Assembly (NCBI GenBank): GCA_007570785.1
Contig: ML664175.1
Location: 11,819,441-11,883,440, forward strand
Length of the DNA: 64,000 nt
Reading direction: 5' to 3'
Origin: Antilocapra americana
Taxonomy: Eukaryota; Chordata; Mammalia; Artiodactyla; Antilocapridae
Both the position numbers and the translations under genes were made by a program. The notes below the pieces were generated by a model. That model was not told where the DNA came from, did no database searches, and was given only the letters and a program-made list of their open reading frames with translations. This document shows positions 12,954 through 22,888 of this stretch, piece after piece; the stretch's first letter is position 1; every line of letters starts with the position of its first letter.

Positions 12954-13113
12954 CAGGGTTTCTCAAACTTTAATGTGCATATGAATCACCTGGGAATCAT
13001 GTTAAAATGTAGGCTCTGCTTCAGTAGCTGGAGATGGGGCCTGAGAGTTTACATTTCTAACAAGCTCCCAGGTGCTGTTGATGCTGCTGGTCCACGGATA
13101 ACACTCTGAATAG
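12954..13113 (+). repeat. MER5A-type hAT-Charlie MITE
   Basis: It opens cagggtttctcaaacttta, contains aatcacctggga and ggtgctgttgatgctgctgg, and ends near actctgaatagtgag, the pattern of MER5A. A weaker relative lies at about 11500-11645. Confidence 0.8.
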
Positions 13114-13669
13114 TGAGAGCCTAGAAGTCTAAAAAAGACAATGGTTCAGGTTGGTGCTGTGGGTCAGTGTTGCAGCAGGCTTCGGGGAAGCCAAGAGGCA
13201 TTCTCAGACAGACAGGCAGTGAGAAGAGCAATATGCAGACAGAATCCAATGACCTCTGCATCAGTTGGACCTAAAGTCAAATTTTGATTTCACCACTTCC
13301 ACCTATGTAGGCTTAGACAATAACTGTTCCTCTCTGAGATTCAGTTCTCTAGGAACGAATGGGAATCATAATATATACCTCATATGGCTAATACCAACTA
13401 CCAATTTCTGAGTACCTTTTACAAGCCAAAATCCCAGAGCTGGGATGCAAACATTAAACCTCATACTCTTAATCTCTTTGCTAACAACAAGAGGAAAAAA
13501 AAAGGTTAAGTGACTTGTTCTTTACCTCTGTGGAAGGAGTTGAATGAGAGGTGACTTTCTTCCCCCAAAGCACAGTCAGGGGTGAGAGGGACTGTTGTAG
13601 GGTGAAGACGGAGAGCAGAGAAGATTGGTTCTATAACAAGACATGAAAAGTGAACGGCTAAACAAAATG

Positions 13670-14930
13670 AGAAGATATTTGATTGCCACAGTAATCATAT
13701 AAATGCAGAACAAAAATCAATGAAATTATCACTGGTCACCTATTAGTTTTGCAGAAGTTAAAACACAGATAACATTCAGAGTTGGTAAAGGTGTGGAGAA
13801 ATGAGCATTCTCATATACTATTCGTGGAAGTATAAATTACAGAGCTTCTGTAGGGGAATTCCATTCAACAGCTAACATTTATTGAACATACATATTATGT
13901 TAGACATTGCTGTGGGCACAGGATATACAGTAGTAAACAGAGTAGATAAAGCTATTGGTCTCATGGAGCTTATATTATCAAAATTTGACATATGCAGAAT
14001 CTTGACCCAGAATTTTATGCTAGGTGTCTACCCTGGAGAAATACTCAACATATCCACTAAGGATATCTATGCACTAAAATGTTGGCTGCAGTACTATGTG
14101 TAAATACGAACCCATTGGGAAAAATCCCAATCTCCATTAATGGGAAAATGGCTAAATGCACTGTGATACATCCATACACTGGAATGTTATTTAGGAGGTG
14201 AGAAAGAGGCAAATACTTTTTTTTTTTTTTTAAATATAGTTGATTTATAGTATTTCGGTGTACAGCAAAGTGATTCACCTATCCAGATTCTTTTTCAGTA
14301 TAGGTTATTACAAGATATTGAATATAGTTCTTTGTGCTAAGGTCCTTGATGTTCATCTACTTTATGCAGAGTAGTGTGTATCTGTTAATTCCAAATTCCC
14401 AATTTATTCTTCCCTTTCACTTCTCCCTTTGGTAACCATAAGTTTGTTTTCTATGTCTGTGAGTCTATTTCTGTTTTGTAAACAAGTTCATTTGTATAAT
14501 GTTTTAGATTCCATGTATAAATAATATCATACGGTATTTGTCTTTCTCTGTCTGACTTACTTCACTTAGTATGATCATCTTTAGGTCCATCTAAGAATGA
14601 AATAGATGTGTATATACTTACACAAACAGGTCTCCAAGTACGTTATTTGATGATAAGGAAATTTTTCAGAAAAATTCATACAACAAACTTTATGTTTGTA
14701 TATGAACATCCATACAAGTATAAATACATAGAAAGAGGTCTAGAAAGACAGAAACCAAACCATGGAAACAGGGAGGGGAGTCATATTAGTGAAAGGTGAT
14801 GGAGAAGACCTTTAATACTCAATTTTATATATATTTCTTTACTATCTGAATTTTTCAACTGCATCCATAATTATAGTACTTTTTAATTTTAGAAGTTTGA
14901 TTTAGTAAATACTTGACCTTAGATACAATT
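13670..14930 (+). mobile_element. Old L1 3' region split by a younger antisense L1
   Basis: Segments at 13670-14216 (ggtaaaggtgtggagaaatg, then tgatacatccatacactgg) and 14598-14930 (agaaagaggtctagaaagac, then ctgaatttttcaactgc) read as one ancient forward L1 3' end. The piece at 14217-14597 splits it. A third patch at about 13868-13975 may be a separate old insertion. Confidence 0.65.
14217..14597 (-). mobile_element. Antisense L1 3' end (ruminant type)
   Basis: A T-run at 14217-14232 marks the poly(A) end of a - strand element. What follows is the reverse complement of the ruminant L1 3'UTR (gtgtacagcaaagtgattca, then gtttgttttctatgtctgtg, then cttcacttagtatgatcatc). It is 5'-truncated to about 380 bp. 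The same 3'UTR occurs in the 52.9-53.5 kb element. Confidence 0.85.
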
Positions 14931-15184
14931 TTTGAAAAAAAGAAGCTATAAACTACAATTCTCTGTGACTAGTGCTATTTTTTTTTCCCCCAAATAGATT
15001 CAACTGAAGTCAGTAACACAAAATAGCATCTCAGGCCAAACCAATGGTCAAAGTCATTAGCTGTTGGTCTCCAAGAGAGACCCAGAACCCATGGTGACGT
15101 CCTTTGTGTCTGGAAGATCAAATAAGAGGGAAGGGCAGGCTTATGGTGCTGAGCCAGGGGGACGCTGGTGACAGTGGCCTCATG

Positions 15185-15425
15185 CCCGGGCACCTTTAAG
15201 AAGGCTACTGACAAACTGGAGTGTGTCCAAAGAAGGAAGGCTGGGAGCGAAGCCTGCCTGTGAGGAACAGTTGGAGAAAGTGCGAATGTCTGCCTTGGAG
15301 ACAGGGTCATGTAGTGAAAGAAACAATTGTTACTCTCAAATCTTTGCTGAGCTGTATAAGGCAGAACAAAGCAGGACTGCCCCAGGACTTTCAGTTCTTT
15401 ACAGAAGTGAAATATCACACCATGA
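15185..15425 (+). repeat. Possible ancient CR1/L3-like LINE 3' fragment
   Basis: The block gtgtccaaagaaggaaggct, gtgaggaacagttggagaaa, tgccttggagacagg resembles an ancient CR1/L3-like 3' end that I recall from other mammalian genomes. Two overlapping short open frames cross it. Divergence is high and the family call is tentative. Confidence 0.35.
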
Positions 15426-15649
15426 AGAGCTCCTGGAAGCCTTACACAGATGGCTTTAACTGATTTGGGTTTTGTTTTTCTCTGAAGTTATAAAAATATT
15501 TGCAATCACAAAGACCTAGGGTTTTTTTTCTTTAAAAAAAAAAGTATAAAGTTTATGTTACATGAATTGAGTATTTAACAAAGGACAAAACATTTCAATA
15601 AGCTCCATCTTAAACTTAGTGCTATGTTTGTTTGATGTTTCCTACGCAG

Positions 15650-15761
15650 AATGACATTTTGCTCAGAAAACATGAATGATCTACAACTTCACCCAGCCCA
15701 GGAGAAAACCTTTGTGAGATGTGAAGCAAAATCTGAAACACTGAAGCGAAAGATCAGATGA
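15650..15761 (+). CDS. LIPC: Hepatic lipase exon 9, C-terminus and stop
   Basis: This terminal coding exon completes the split Arg codon (AG/A) and encodes 36 more residues, starting MTFCSENMND and ending in the basic tail SETLKRKIR, then TGA at 15759-15761. Two Cys (in FCSEN and VRCEAK) fit the conserved PLAT-domain disulfide. The basic KRKIR end matches the heparin-binding C-terminus of mammalian hepatic lipase. The length from the Met equals my recollection of the human protein's final exon, so this copy looks full length at its C-terminus (about residues 463-499). Confidence 0.95.
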
Positions 15762-15812
15762 ACTTTAACAAAGACCCAGTGTGAAGAATAAATGATTTTA
15801 TACCTGATCTGA
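15762..15812 (+). promoter_or_regulatory. LIPC: LIPC short 3'UTR with AATAAA polyadenylation signal
   Basis: The canonical AATAAA lies at 15787-15792, only 26 bases after the stop codon. A T/TG-rich stretch (gttgctttgtttgg, about 15819-15832) follows at the distance expected of a downstream element. The cleavage site is inferred near 15805-15812. This gives a 3'UTR of about 50 bases, which fits the short 3'UTR known for hepatic lipase mRNA. Confidence 0.8.
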
Positions 15813-17040
15813 AATGGTTGCTTTGTTTGGAAACCAAAGTTTCATAAAGAATCTTGCGTAAAGCTTTAATAGGGTTTAGATTTAAAAGGGAGCTCATTTC
15901 ACTTATAAATTACTGAGATTTTTGAAATTGTTATGTAACTATATTCATATATTAGTGTAACCAGAAATTTCCAAATTTTCTAATTGGTAATATATGCAAA
16001 TAAGTACAAATTTAAGAGCCATCTGAGATCCACTGTTCTAATTTAGAATGTCTTTTACAATTAAGTCAAATTTCCCATATTTCCTTGCTAGCTTGTTCTG
16101 ATCAGTTTTTTGAAGCATGCTGGAAAAGTACTTCTTTACAATATAACTAGCACTTCCATAAAGTGAAATTCCAGTTAATCACAGTTGTGTGTACCAAAGC
16201 ACATACCCTTTAAGACCATTTAGCTCACCCAAAGAAAAAAATTCTACTTAAAGTAAGAGTTTCCACCAAACAAATCATACAATTATTTCACTGAACCAAA
16301 CCGAGAGTAGTAGAATTCTCCTAAAACTACTAATGATAACCATAAAAGCTGGGCCGTTGGTCACTGTAATGATTAAATTACTATTTAAGTACCATTTTCC
16401 TCTTTCACTAATGTTTGCCATAAAAGCTAATGGAAAACATGGACTATCTCAAAGACTTAGATATCAAATCTCAAACTGCCCAATAAATGAAATAATGACG
16501 CTTTGACCAGCAAATCCACCGCAGAGCATGTGAAGGAAATATTAGATCTGGCAATTACTTGGATCCGTATTTCAAGTAATTCAGAGAGGAGAATTTCACT
16601 ATGCACGTCAAAGCCTCACCTGACCTTGGCATAGCCTCAGCTCTACACAGCTCATCATTCACATGCTCTTCCCCAGAGCAGGGCTCCCGCAGACAAAAGT
16701 CCTGAAGCGATGTCTGCCTCTGATGAAATCAATTGCATGATTCACTTTTATTTTTCTTGGAAAGACCCACAGAACTAAAGGATGTGGGAGAGGAAAGACA
16801 GCTGGGTCAAGGTTGTATATTGTGTCCTGAATGCTACTCTTGACTGCAAAAGCATCTGACTGCCCTTTTAGCTATTGTGTGTGTCTAGAAATATTAGATA
16901 TTAAAATGAACAATATTTTTCATTATGTCAGAAATACTAAGATTTACAATAAGATAACTTTTGCATTAGATTGGCATGTTTTATCACTGACTATCCAGAG
17001 CTAAAGTGTACCATTAATGGTAGATAAAATAGGTGGTAAA
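15813..17040. other. Intergenic, no recognisable element
   Basis: This is AT-rich sequence just downstream of LIPC. I see no gene, no young SINE and no clear repeat in it. Confidence 0.6.
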
Positions 17041-17368
17041 GGATTCAGTGGTTAAGACTCCACCTGCCAATGCAGGAGACAAGGGTTCGATCCAGTGTCC
17101 AATAAGATCCCAAATGCCGCAGGACAGTTAAGCCCATGGGCTGAAACTCCTGAGCCTACACACCCTAGAGCCTCTGCTGTGCAACAAGGGAAGCCACTGC
17201 CGTGAGAAGCCCGAGCACTAGAGAGAGCAGCTCCCACTTGCTGCCACTGGAGAAAGGCCATGCACAGCCACAAAGACCCAGCTCAGCAAAAATTTAAAAA
17301 TAAATAATAAAATTTTCTAATTAATGAAGTTAAAAAATGAAACCAATTATATTAAAAAAAAAAAAGAC
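17041..17368 (+). repeat. CHR-type SINE with 10-bp TSD
   Basis: It begins ggattcagtggttaagactc, includes a tRNA-like B-box region (gggttcgatcc), and ends in a long A-rich tail. Perfect aggtggtaaa duplications lie at 17031-17040 and 17369-17378. Confidence 0.92.
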
Positions 17369-17378
17369 AGGTGGTAAA

Positions 17379-18357
17379 ATACCAAGTGAAATCAATAACA
17401 CCCCTGGTACACAAGTGAGGTTATGGTAATCTGGAAAGAGGAAGTACATATTAGAGTTCCAGGTGCCAGCAACATTACATGTGTCACTCCGGATGGTAGC
17501 TGCACAGGTGTTCATTTTTATCACCATTCTTTAGTGATTTTTTTTATGCACTATCAGTATCAATGTCACATTTCACCATACAAATTGAAAATAAAGGGCA
17601 GAGTTAAAACTGTTTTTCTACTGTAGTATACTTTCCAATACAAATTAGTTTCACACAAAATATAATTAGAAATTATTTCATCTTCTGTAGGAAAACTTGA
17701 AGTGACACAGGACGTCATAACATTTGGGGCAGAGAAATCAATAAGCAACCAACACGACAAATGGCTCACAGGAACATTTGCGACTCCTCTTGGCATGGAT
17801 TACTTTTCACTCGGGAAGATGTGTTCATTGACATCACATTTTTCTGAAGAACATCTTAGGAGGGAAGTCAAATAGGGAAACTGAATAATGCAGCCACATC
17901 TGTTCATTGCACATGCAAAATGATGGCTGGTTCGCTGATTATACTCACCTCTCCTCCAAAGAATCTGTATTTATGAGCCCACTCAGGAAAGATAACACTG
18001 GCATCTTGCCTTTCAGGCAAAAGCCTGTTTGTGCTTCACTTATAAGAAAGCACAAGGAAAGAAATGGGGCGTCAATTACACTGCAGCTGGGCTCTTTGAG
18101 GTGCCGGGAGTCAGAGAGAGGGAAACAAGCATTCCATTCAACACTAAAATGAATGTGCTGCCATCCAGAGCAAGGCTGCCTGTCCTCGGCGTTCACCTTG
18201 ACAATGTTGCTGCAAACACTGACAGTTTTGGTGGTCCTTACACATCTCTGGGGTAGCAAAGCAAGAAGTCAGACTGCCCAGGGCAAGGCCAGCTCTCCCA
18301 CAGAGCCTGGATGAGAGGGAGGTCAGATAGATGGGAAACAGACGGGCAAGAAGCCTG
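17379..18357. other. Intergenic, no recognisable element
   Basis: Several short frames on both strands overlap here, but none resembles a known protein. No clear repeat is recognised. Confidence 0.55.
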
Positions 18358-18480
18358 AGGGGACTTCCCTGGTGGTCAGTGGTTAAGACTGAACCTTCCA
18401 ATGCAGAAGGTCTGGGTTTAATCCTGGTTGGGGAGCTAAGATCTCACGTGCCTTGCAGTCAAAAAAACAAAACATAAAAC
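18358..18480 (+). repeat. CHR-2-like SINE
   Basis: It begins ggggacttccctggtggtca, carries a tRNA-like segment (gtttaatcctggttgggg) and ends in an A-rich tail (caaaaaaacaaaac). I did not find a TSD. Confidence 0.85.
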
Positions 18481-19162
18481 GGAATCAGTATTGTAACAAA
18501 TTCAAAAAAGACTTTAAAAATGGTCCACATTGAAAAATATATGTTAAAAAAAAGAGGGAAACTGAAGTCAATCCACAGAGTCACCAGCTACCTGCTTACC
18601 TTGTCTCATACTACAAACTTCTTGAATTCCAATGATCTCTGTGTGATGAATGGCCCCCAGCAAACCTCATTCCTTCCGATGGGGCTCAGGATAGGCTGTC
18701 CCCCTAATTGCCACAATGGCATATCGGTTATTTTGGATTAAAGTTACTTAGGAAATGGCCAGTGCAAGAGGGACATCCTTTTGTACCTCCCTAAAAGTAG
18801 GGAATAAACCTCTCCTGTGAAGGTGCCTTTTCTGATCTGAAGGTAGGACGGACAGGCTTATCACCAGAGACAAAGAACTGGGTCTGAGAAGCCTGTATAA
18901 ACAAATCTCATCACTTTAATTTACTACACCAAGACAAAACTCTGCTTATATTTTTTACTAATGGAACACCCCAAACCTAAGTTTCTCCATCCTGTCAATT
19001 CCTCACAAATGCACTGTCTCTTTGTCTAATAAGTATAAAAGTTGCCTGTTTTGGCCACATCGTAGATCCCATTTTATGACTGCTGTGTGCATGAATTCGA
19101 TCTGTTTCTTTTTCTCCTGTTAATCTGTCTTGTGTCGACTTTATTATTAGTCCAGTCACAAG
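18481..19162. other. Intergenic, no recognisable element
   Basis: This is unassigned sequence with no gene or young repeat that I can see. Confidence 0.5.
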
Positions 19163-19379
19163 GGTTTCCCAGGTAGATAGTGGTAAAGAACTTGCCTGCC
19201 AATTCAGGAGATGTAAGAGACGCAAGTTCGATCCCTGGATTGGGAAGATCCTCTGGAGAAGAAAATGGCAACCCACTCCAGTATTCTTGCCTGGAGAATC
19301 CCAGGGACAGAGGAGCCTGGTGGGCTATAGTCCACGGGGTCACACAGAGTCTGACACGACTGAGACGACTTAGCATGCA
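19163..19379 (+). repeat. Bov-tA SINE
   Basis: It begins gggtttcccaggtagatag and includes ggcaacccactccagtattc and cagaggagcctggtgggct. The flanks cagtcacaag and cagttataag look like an imperfect (8 of 10) TSD. Confidence 0.93.
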
Positions 19380-20134
19380 CAGTTATAAGAACTCAAGAGG
19401 AGTAGAGGGGAAACCTCCCCCTCCCGACACTTCTCATCTCTGCCTTTTCTCACGCCTCCTTCCTCTTCTTTCCCCTAGAATGTGCTCCTCCCTGCTTAAC
19501 TGGATCTTATTTATCCACCCAGGCACAGTCACTTCACCAGTTACTTCCTAGCTCAGCCCAGCTGACAGGGATCTCTGTCCTCTGAATGCCCAGCCGTTAT
19601 GTGAGCGATGCTCTCTCTGGGGCCTCAGGAATTGGCGCCCTGCTGGTTTTCCTGCCACCTCTCCCTCTCCTCTCTGCTCCTTGCCCTCTACTCAGCCTGG
19701 CCAAGGTTGGCACTCCTCAGGGTCGAGGCCTCCTTCTCTGCTCACTTGCTTCTCCCTCTTTAGACCATTTTTCCACTTCTATGGCTTCATTTTTGACCCG
19801 TGCAGGCCAACCACTTCCACATTAGAGCTGCAGTGTGGGGTGCCCCGAGTGAGGGCACTCCTGCGTATGCAATTGCCACTCTCAACAGTTCCCCGTCTGC
19901 TGGCTCACAAGCTCCAAAGGTTCAGAACTGAGCCCATGGTGTCCTCCCTTCACCCCCTAAACCTGCTTCTCCCCAAGCTGTCTGTTCTGTGGCTCAGTGT
20001 GTATCATTTACTACACCACTAGTTGCTGATTCCAGACACGGGGGTGAGGAGGAGAACATCTGTAATACTTCCTCCCCTTTGGCCCTTCACAATGGAGCAA
20101 TCACCAAATCCTATGGATTCTACCCATACTTCTT
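19380..20134. other. Intergenic pyrimidine-rich stretch, probable ancient LINE debris
   Basis: The segment is rich in C and T on the + strand (ctctccctctcctctctgct near 19661). It has the look of a degraded antisense LINE 3' end, but I cannot name the family. The open frames across it are not convincing genes. Confidence 0.4.
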
Positions 20135-20282
20135 TTTTAAAACATATTTAAATATTTATTTAGCTATGCCAGGTCTTAGTTGCAGCATGTGGGATGTAGT
20201 TCCCTGCCTGACCAGGGGTTGATCCAGGGTCCCCTACGCTGGGAGCACGGAGTATTAGCCACTGGACCACCAGGGAAGTCCC
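20135..20282 (-). repeat. CHR-type SINE, antisense, with 15-bp TSD
   Basis: The body reads as the reverse complement of a CHR SINE, ending ccaccagggaagtcc. Perfect ctacccatacttctt duplications lie at 20120-20134 and 20283-20297. Confidence 0.95.
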
Positions 20283-20297
20283 CTACCCATACTTCTT

Positions 20298-20909
20298 GCG
20301 TTTACCTCTCCCTGCTTCCACCGCCATCATTCTAACCCAAGCTGACACTCTTACCTGGATGTTGGTGACAACTTTCCGCCTCTTCTCTCGCAGTACCCAA
20401 TCCTCTTTCAATCCATTCTCATTACAGCACCAGGGTGTCTTCCTGCTTTGAGCCTTTCAAATGACTTCCCAATGCTCTTCGGAAAAAAGCCCAAAATAAA
20501 TTACCGATACGGTAGCTTCCCCCTTTCCCCCCAGTCTTGTCGCCCTCACTCCGTACGTCATGGTCCACCTTGTCCCAAATCAGCCTGCACGTTAAAACTT
20601 CCTCAGAAGCTTTCAAAATGGCCTACCTCTCAGCCCTACTCCTAGGGACTTTGATTAACTTGTTCTGGGTAAAGCCTGGGTATCGCGAGACTTCACTGCT
20701 TTCCAGGTGATTCTAATATGCGCTAATTTTGAGAACCCGGGTCTAGTCATGTGGGCCATCTTTCAGTTGCCTGAAACATGCAAAGATTTCTGTTGCTTCT
20801 CTGCCTTTCCCTCTCCTATCCTCCCAGCTTCTTTCCATGCTTAAAGTCCAGTTGAGGTGGCACTGCTCCGGGGGTAATTTAACAACGATTATTCCACCCT
20901 ACACAAATG
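20298..20909 (-). repeat. Antisense L2-like fragments and a MER5-like piece
   Basis: The segments at about 20298-20600 (tgacttcccaatgctcttcg) and 20770-20905 look like the reverse complement of L2 3' ends. The interval at 20600-20760 (ccaggtgattctaatatgcg, then gagaacccggg) resembles a MER5-family element. All are diverged. Confidence 0.5.
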
Positions 20910-20911
20910 TA

Positions 20912-20985
20912 TTGGGTTGCCAAAAAGTTTGTCCGGGTTTTTCTGTAACATCTTATGGGAAAATTCGAATGAATATTTTGGCCCC
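20912..20985. mobile_element. Mariner-type MITE (74 bp, TA target site)
   Basis: A short imperfect palindrome opens ttgggttgccaaaaag and closes attttggcccc. It is flanked by TA at 20910-20911 and 20986-20987. The arms match each other imperfectly, and the whole unit fits a solo mariner MITE whose RNA would fold into one hairpin. Sense arm sequence (caaaaagtttgtccggg) resembles the bovine miR-2284/2285 source repeat as I remember it; expression is not shown. Confidence 0.75.
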
Positions 20986-21229
20986 TACCCCCGTATTCCC
21001 ACCCAGTATATCCTCTTAACATCTTTTAATTCTTCTGGGAAAATTATACGTGACCATGACATTTTGTAACAACAACAACAAAAAAAATCAGTGATCCTGT
21101 TTTCATATAAAATATGGTATTTCACTCATCATAGATTTTTGCATTAATTTTGATTTTTTAAAATACTGCACTAAAATGTTTCTCTTGCTAGCTGAGTTTT
21201 TGGAGCTGCCTTAAACTGTACACCAAAGG

Positions 21230-22800
21230 CAAGTGCCTCAGTCCCCTTACCCTGGTCCTGACAATGTGTGGGTCTGTTTGTTTAATGGCTTCTTATCCAC
21301 CCTCAAGGACGAACATATATTGAAATCTACAAAATTTATATCAAGTTGTCTTTACATTTATAGTTTGGTACACGTAAGCTTAACTAATGCTAATTCTGCA
21401 TATGTGCTTTACATAGATAAAATTCCCCTTGTGTTGTTTTTAATGTTAAATTTATCCTTGTCTACTCTTAAATTTGCTATTTTTTAAATTATATTTGCTT
21501 AGTATCTTTGTCTATCCCTTTATAAATTTTTCTTTAAAAGTTTTAGACATTTTCCTTCTAGATGTTATATAGCTGGTTGATTTATACTTCCAGCTCAATC
21601 GAGGTGTCTCTTTTAGCAGGAAAAAACGGTCCCTTCAAATTTAGCAGAATAATTGTACTCCTCTATCTTATTTTAGTTATTGGCTTGCTTACTTATTTCC
21701 TACTTTTCGTTTTGTTTATTTTTGCAGACTGATCAAATTGATATTATTTCCCCTTTCCATCTTAACATGACTTGTCTTGTGAATTTTCCTTATTATTTCC
21801 TGCTAGTGTCCCTTTCCTGTTGCTCATAATCAGATAATAATTACTTTACTTTACTTTACCATTATATGAAAACCAGACATACATTTCTCCCGCCAAAATA
21901 TACTTTCACCGTTTTCACTCCAAACTTTAGAATACCACTTCCACAGTTAACACCCGAAAGGAGACCTTTGGAACATTTCCCTGCTTCCCACCCACCTGCA
22001 ATGCCCAGACTTGCTGAGATTCTCTATTTTTAGTTCCAAACTGTTTTTAGAGGAGTTGTCAAGGCAGATGGTGATGTGATCAATTCAGGAAAAGAATAGG
22101 CTTTCACAGAGTGGAGAGCCCAACAGCACTCCTCAGTCAGAGAGATGAGCTTCTCCAGGCGGTGTGTCCATCCGGGTACTAGTAATACACCCTGATTTGG
22201 GCGATGATCACGTCTACCATTCTAAGATTTTACATTATCCCCGCCCTTCCTCATTCTTATGGAGATTTTGACTCCGAGTTTATTTGGTCACTAAGTAAAA
22301 GAAACTGGTAAGGTATTTCTTGAGTTATTTTGGAAGGCTGGGTGAACTAAAAGTTCACTCAGTTTCCATGGAGGCCTTTTCTCTCGTTGGTGGCAGCCTT
22401 CAGTGTTGTAGATAAGCAGTTCAGTACTTGGATGGCTCTTCCTCCTTTAGGAGGAACCTGTTCTATGCTAGGGAAACTCATAAGATTTTTTTCTATTTTT
22501 GTAGCTCAGAGATATAATATGCCTAGTATTTTTTATCATCAATCGTTCTTGGAACTCTGTGAGATGCAAATCCCTCATCAGCTGAGACACTTCCCTTCTA
22601 TTACTGATTGCGTCTTCTAGTGTATTCTCCACCCCCTTCTCAGTGTCTATCCATCTCCTGATTTAAATCTCTCTGTGCTGGCACCATGCTTTGAGGTGTC
22701 TTTCTCTTATCTTCCAGGATACTAATTCAGACATCAACCATGACCACTTTCTCCTTCATCTCTTGAAATTTTTACATCGAAATCTTTTTGGTCTCAGAAA
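21230..22800 (-). mobile_element. Probable ancient antisense L1 ORF region
   Basis: Long T-rich text such as gatgttatatagctggttga and tgagatgcaaatccctcatc has the feel of the reverse complement of old L1 coding sequence. No intact frame survives. Parts around 21860-22250 are unassigned. Confidence 0.45.
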
Positions 22801-22802
22801 AT

Positions 22803-22806
<4 letters not shown>

Positions 22807-22844
<38 letters not shown>

Positions 22845-22888
22845 ACGCACGCGCGCATGCACATGTGTGCACGCATGTGCATTGCACT
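22807..22888. repeat. (GT)n microsatellite running into a CG-containing alternating tract
   Basis: About 18 GT units are followed by gcacgcacgcgcgcatgcac and atgtgtgcacgcatgtgcat. Nearly the whole 80 bases alternate purine and pyrimidine. Confidence 0.95.

Larger units (their letters stand above)
11058..15649 (+). other. LIPC: LIPC intron 8
   Basis: This 4592-bp intron has a gtgagt donor and a cctacgcag acceptor. It contains ancient repeat-like sequence (11090-11260), MER5-type DNA transposon pieces (about 11500-11645 and 12954-13113), MIR-like sequence (about 13235-13420) and an old L1 split by a younger antisense L1 3' end (13670-14930). Near 15190-15420 is a patch resembling an ancient CR1/L3-like LINE 3' end. 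I see nothing else nameable in 11650-12950. Confidence 0.85.

Noticed and set aside
15221..15463. Pair of overlapping + strand frames just before LIPC exon 9
   Set aside because: The block resembles an ancient LINE 3' end, and neither frame splices into LIPC in a way supported by the known protein.
17566..18401. Cluster of mid-length frames on both strands in the intergenic region
   Set aside because: They overlap on opposite strands, have no recognisable domain, and no splice or promoter context supports a gene.
19180..19551. Open frame of about 123 codons on the + strand
   Set aside because: Its first two thirds are a Bov-tA copy; no protein family is recognised.
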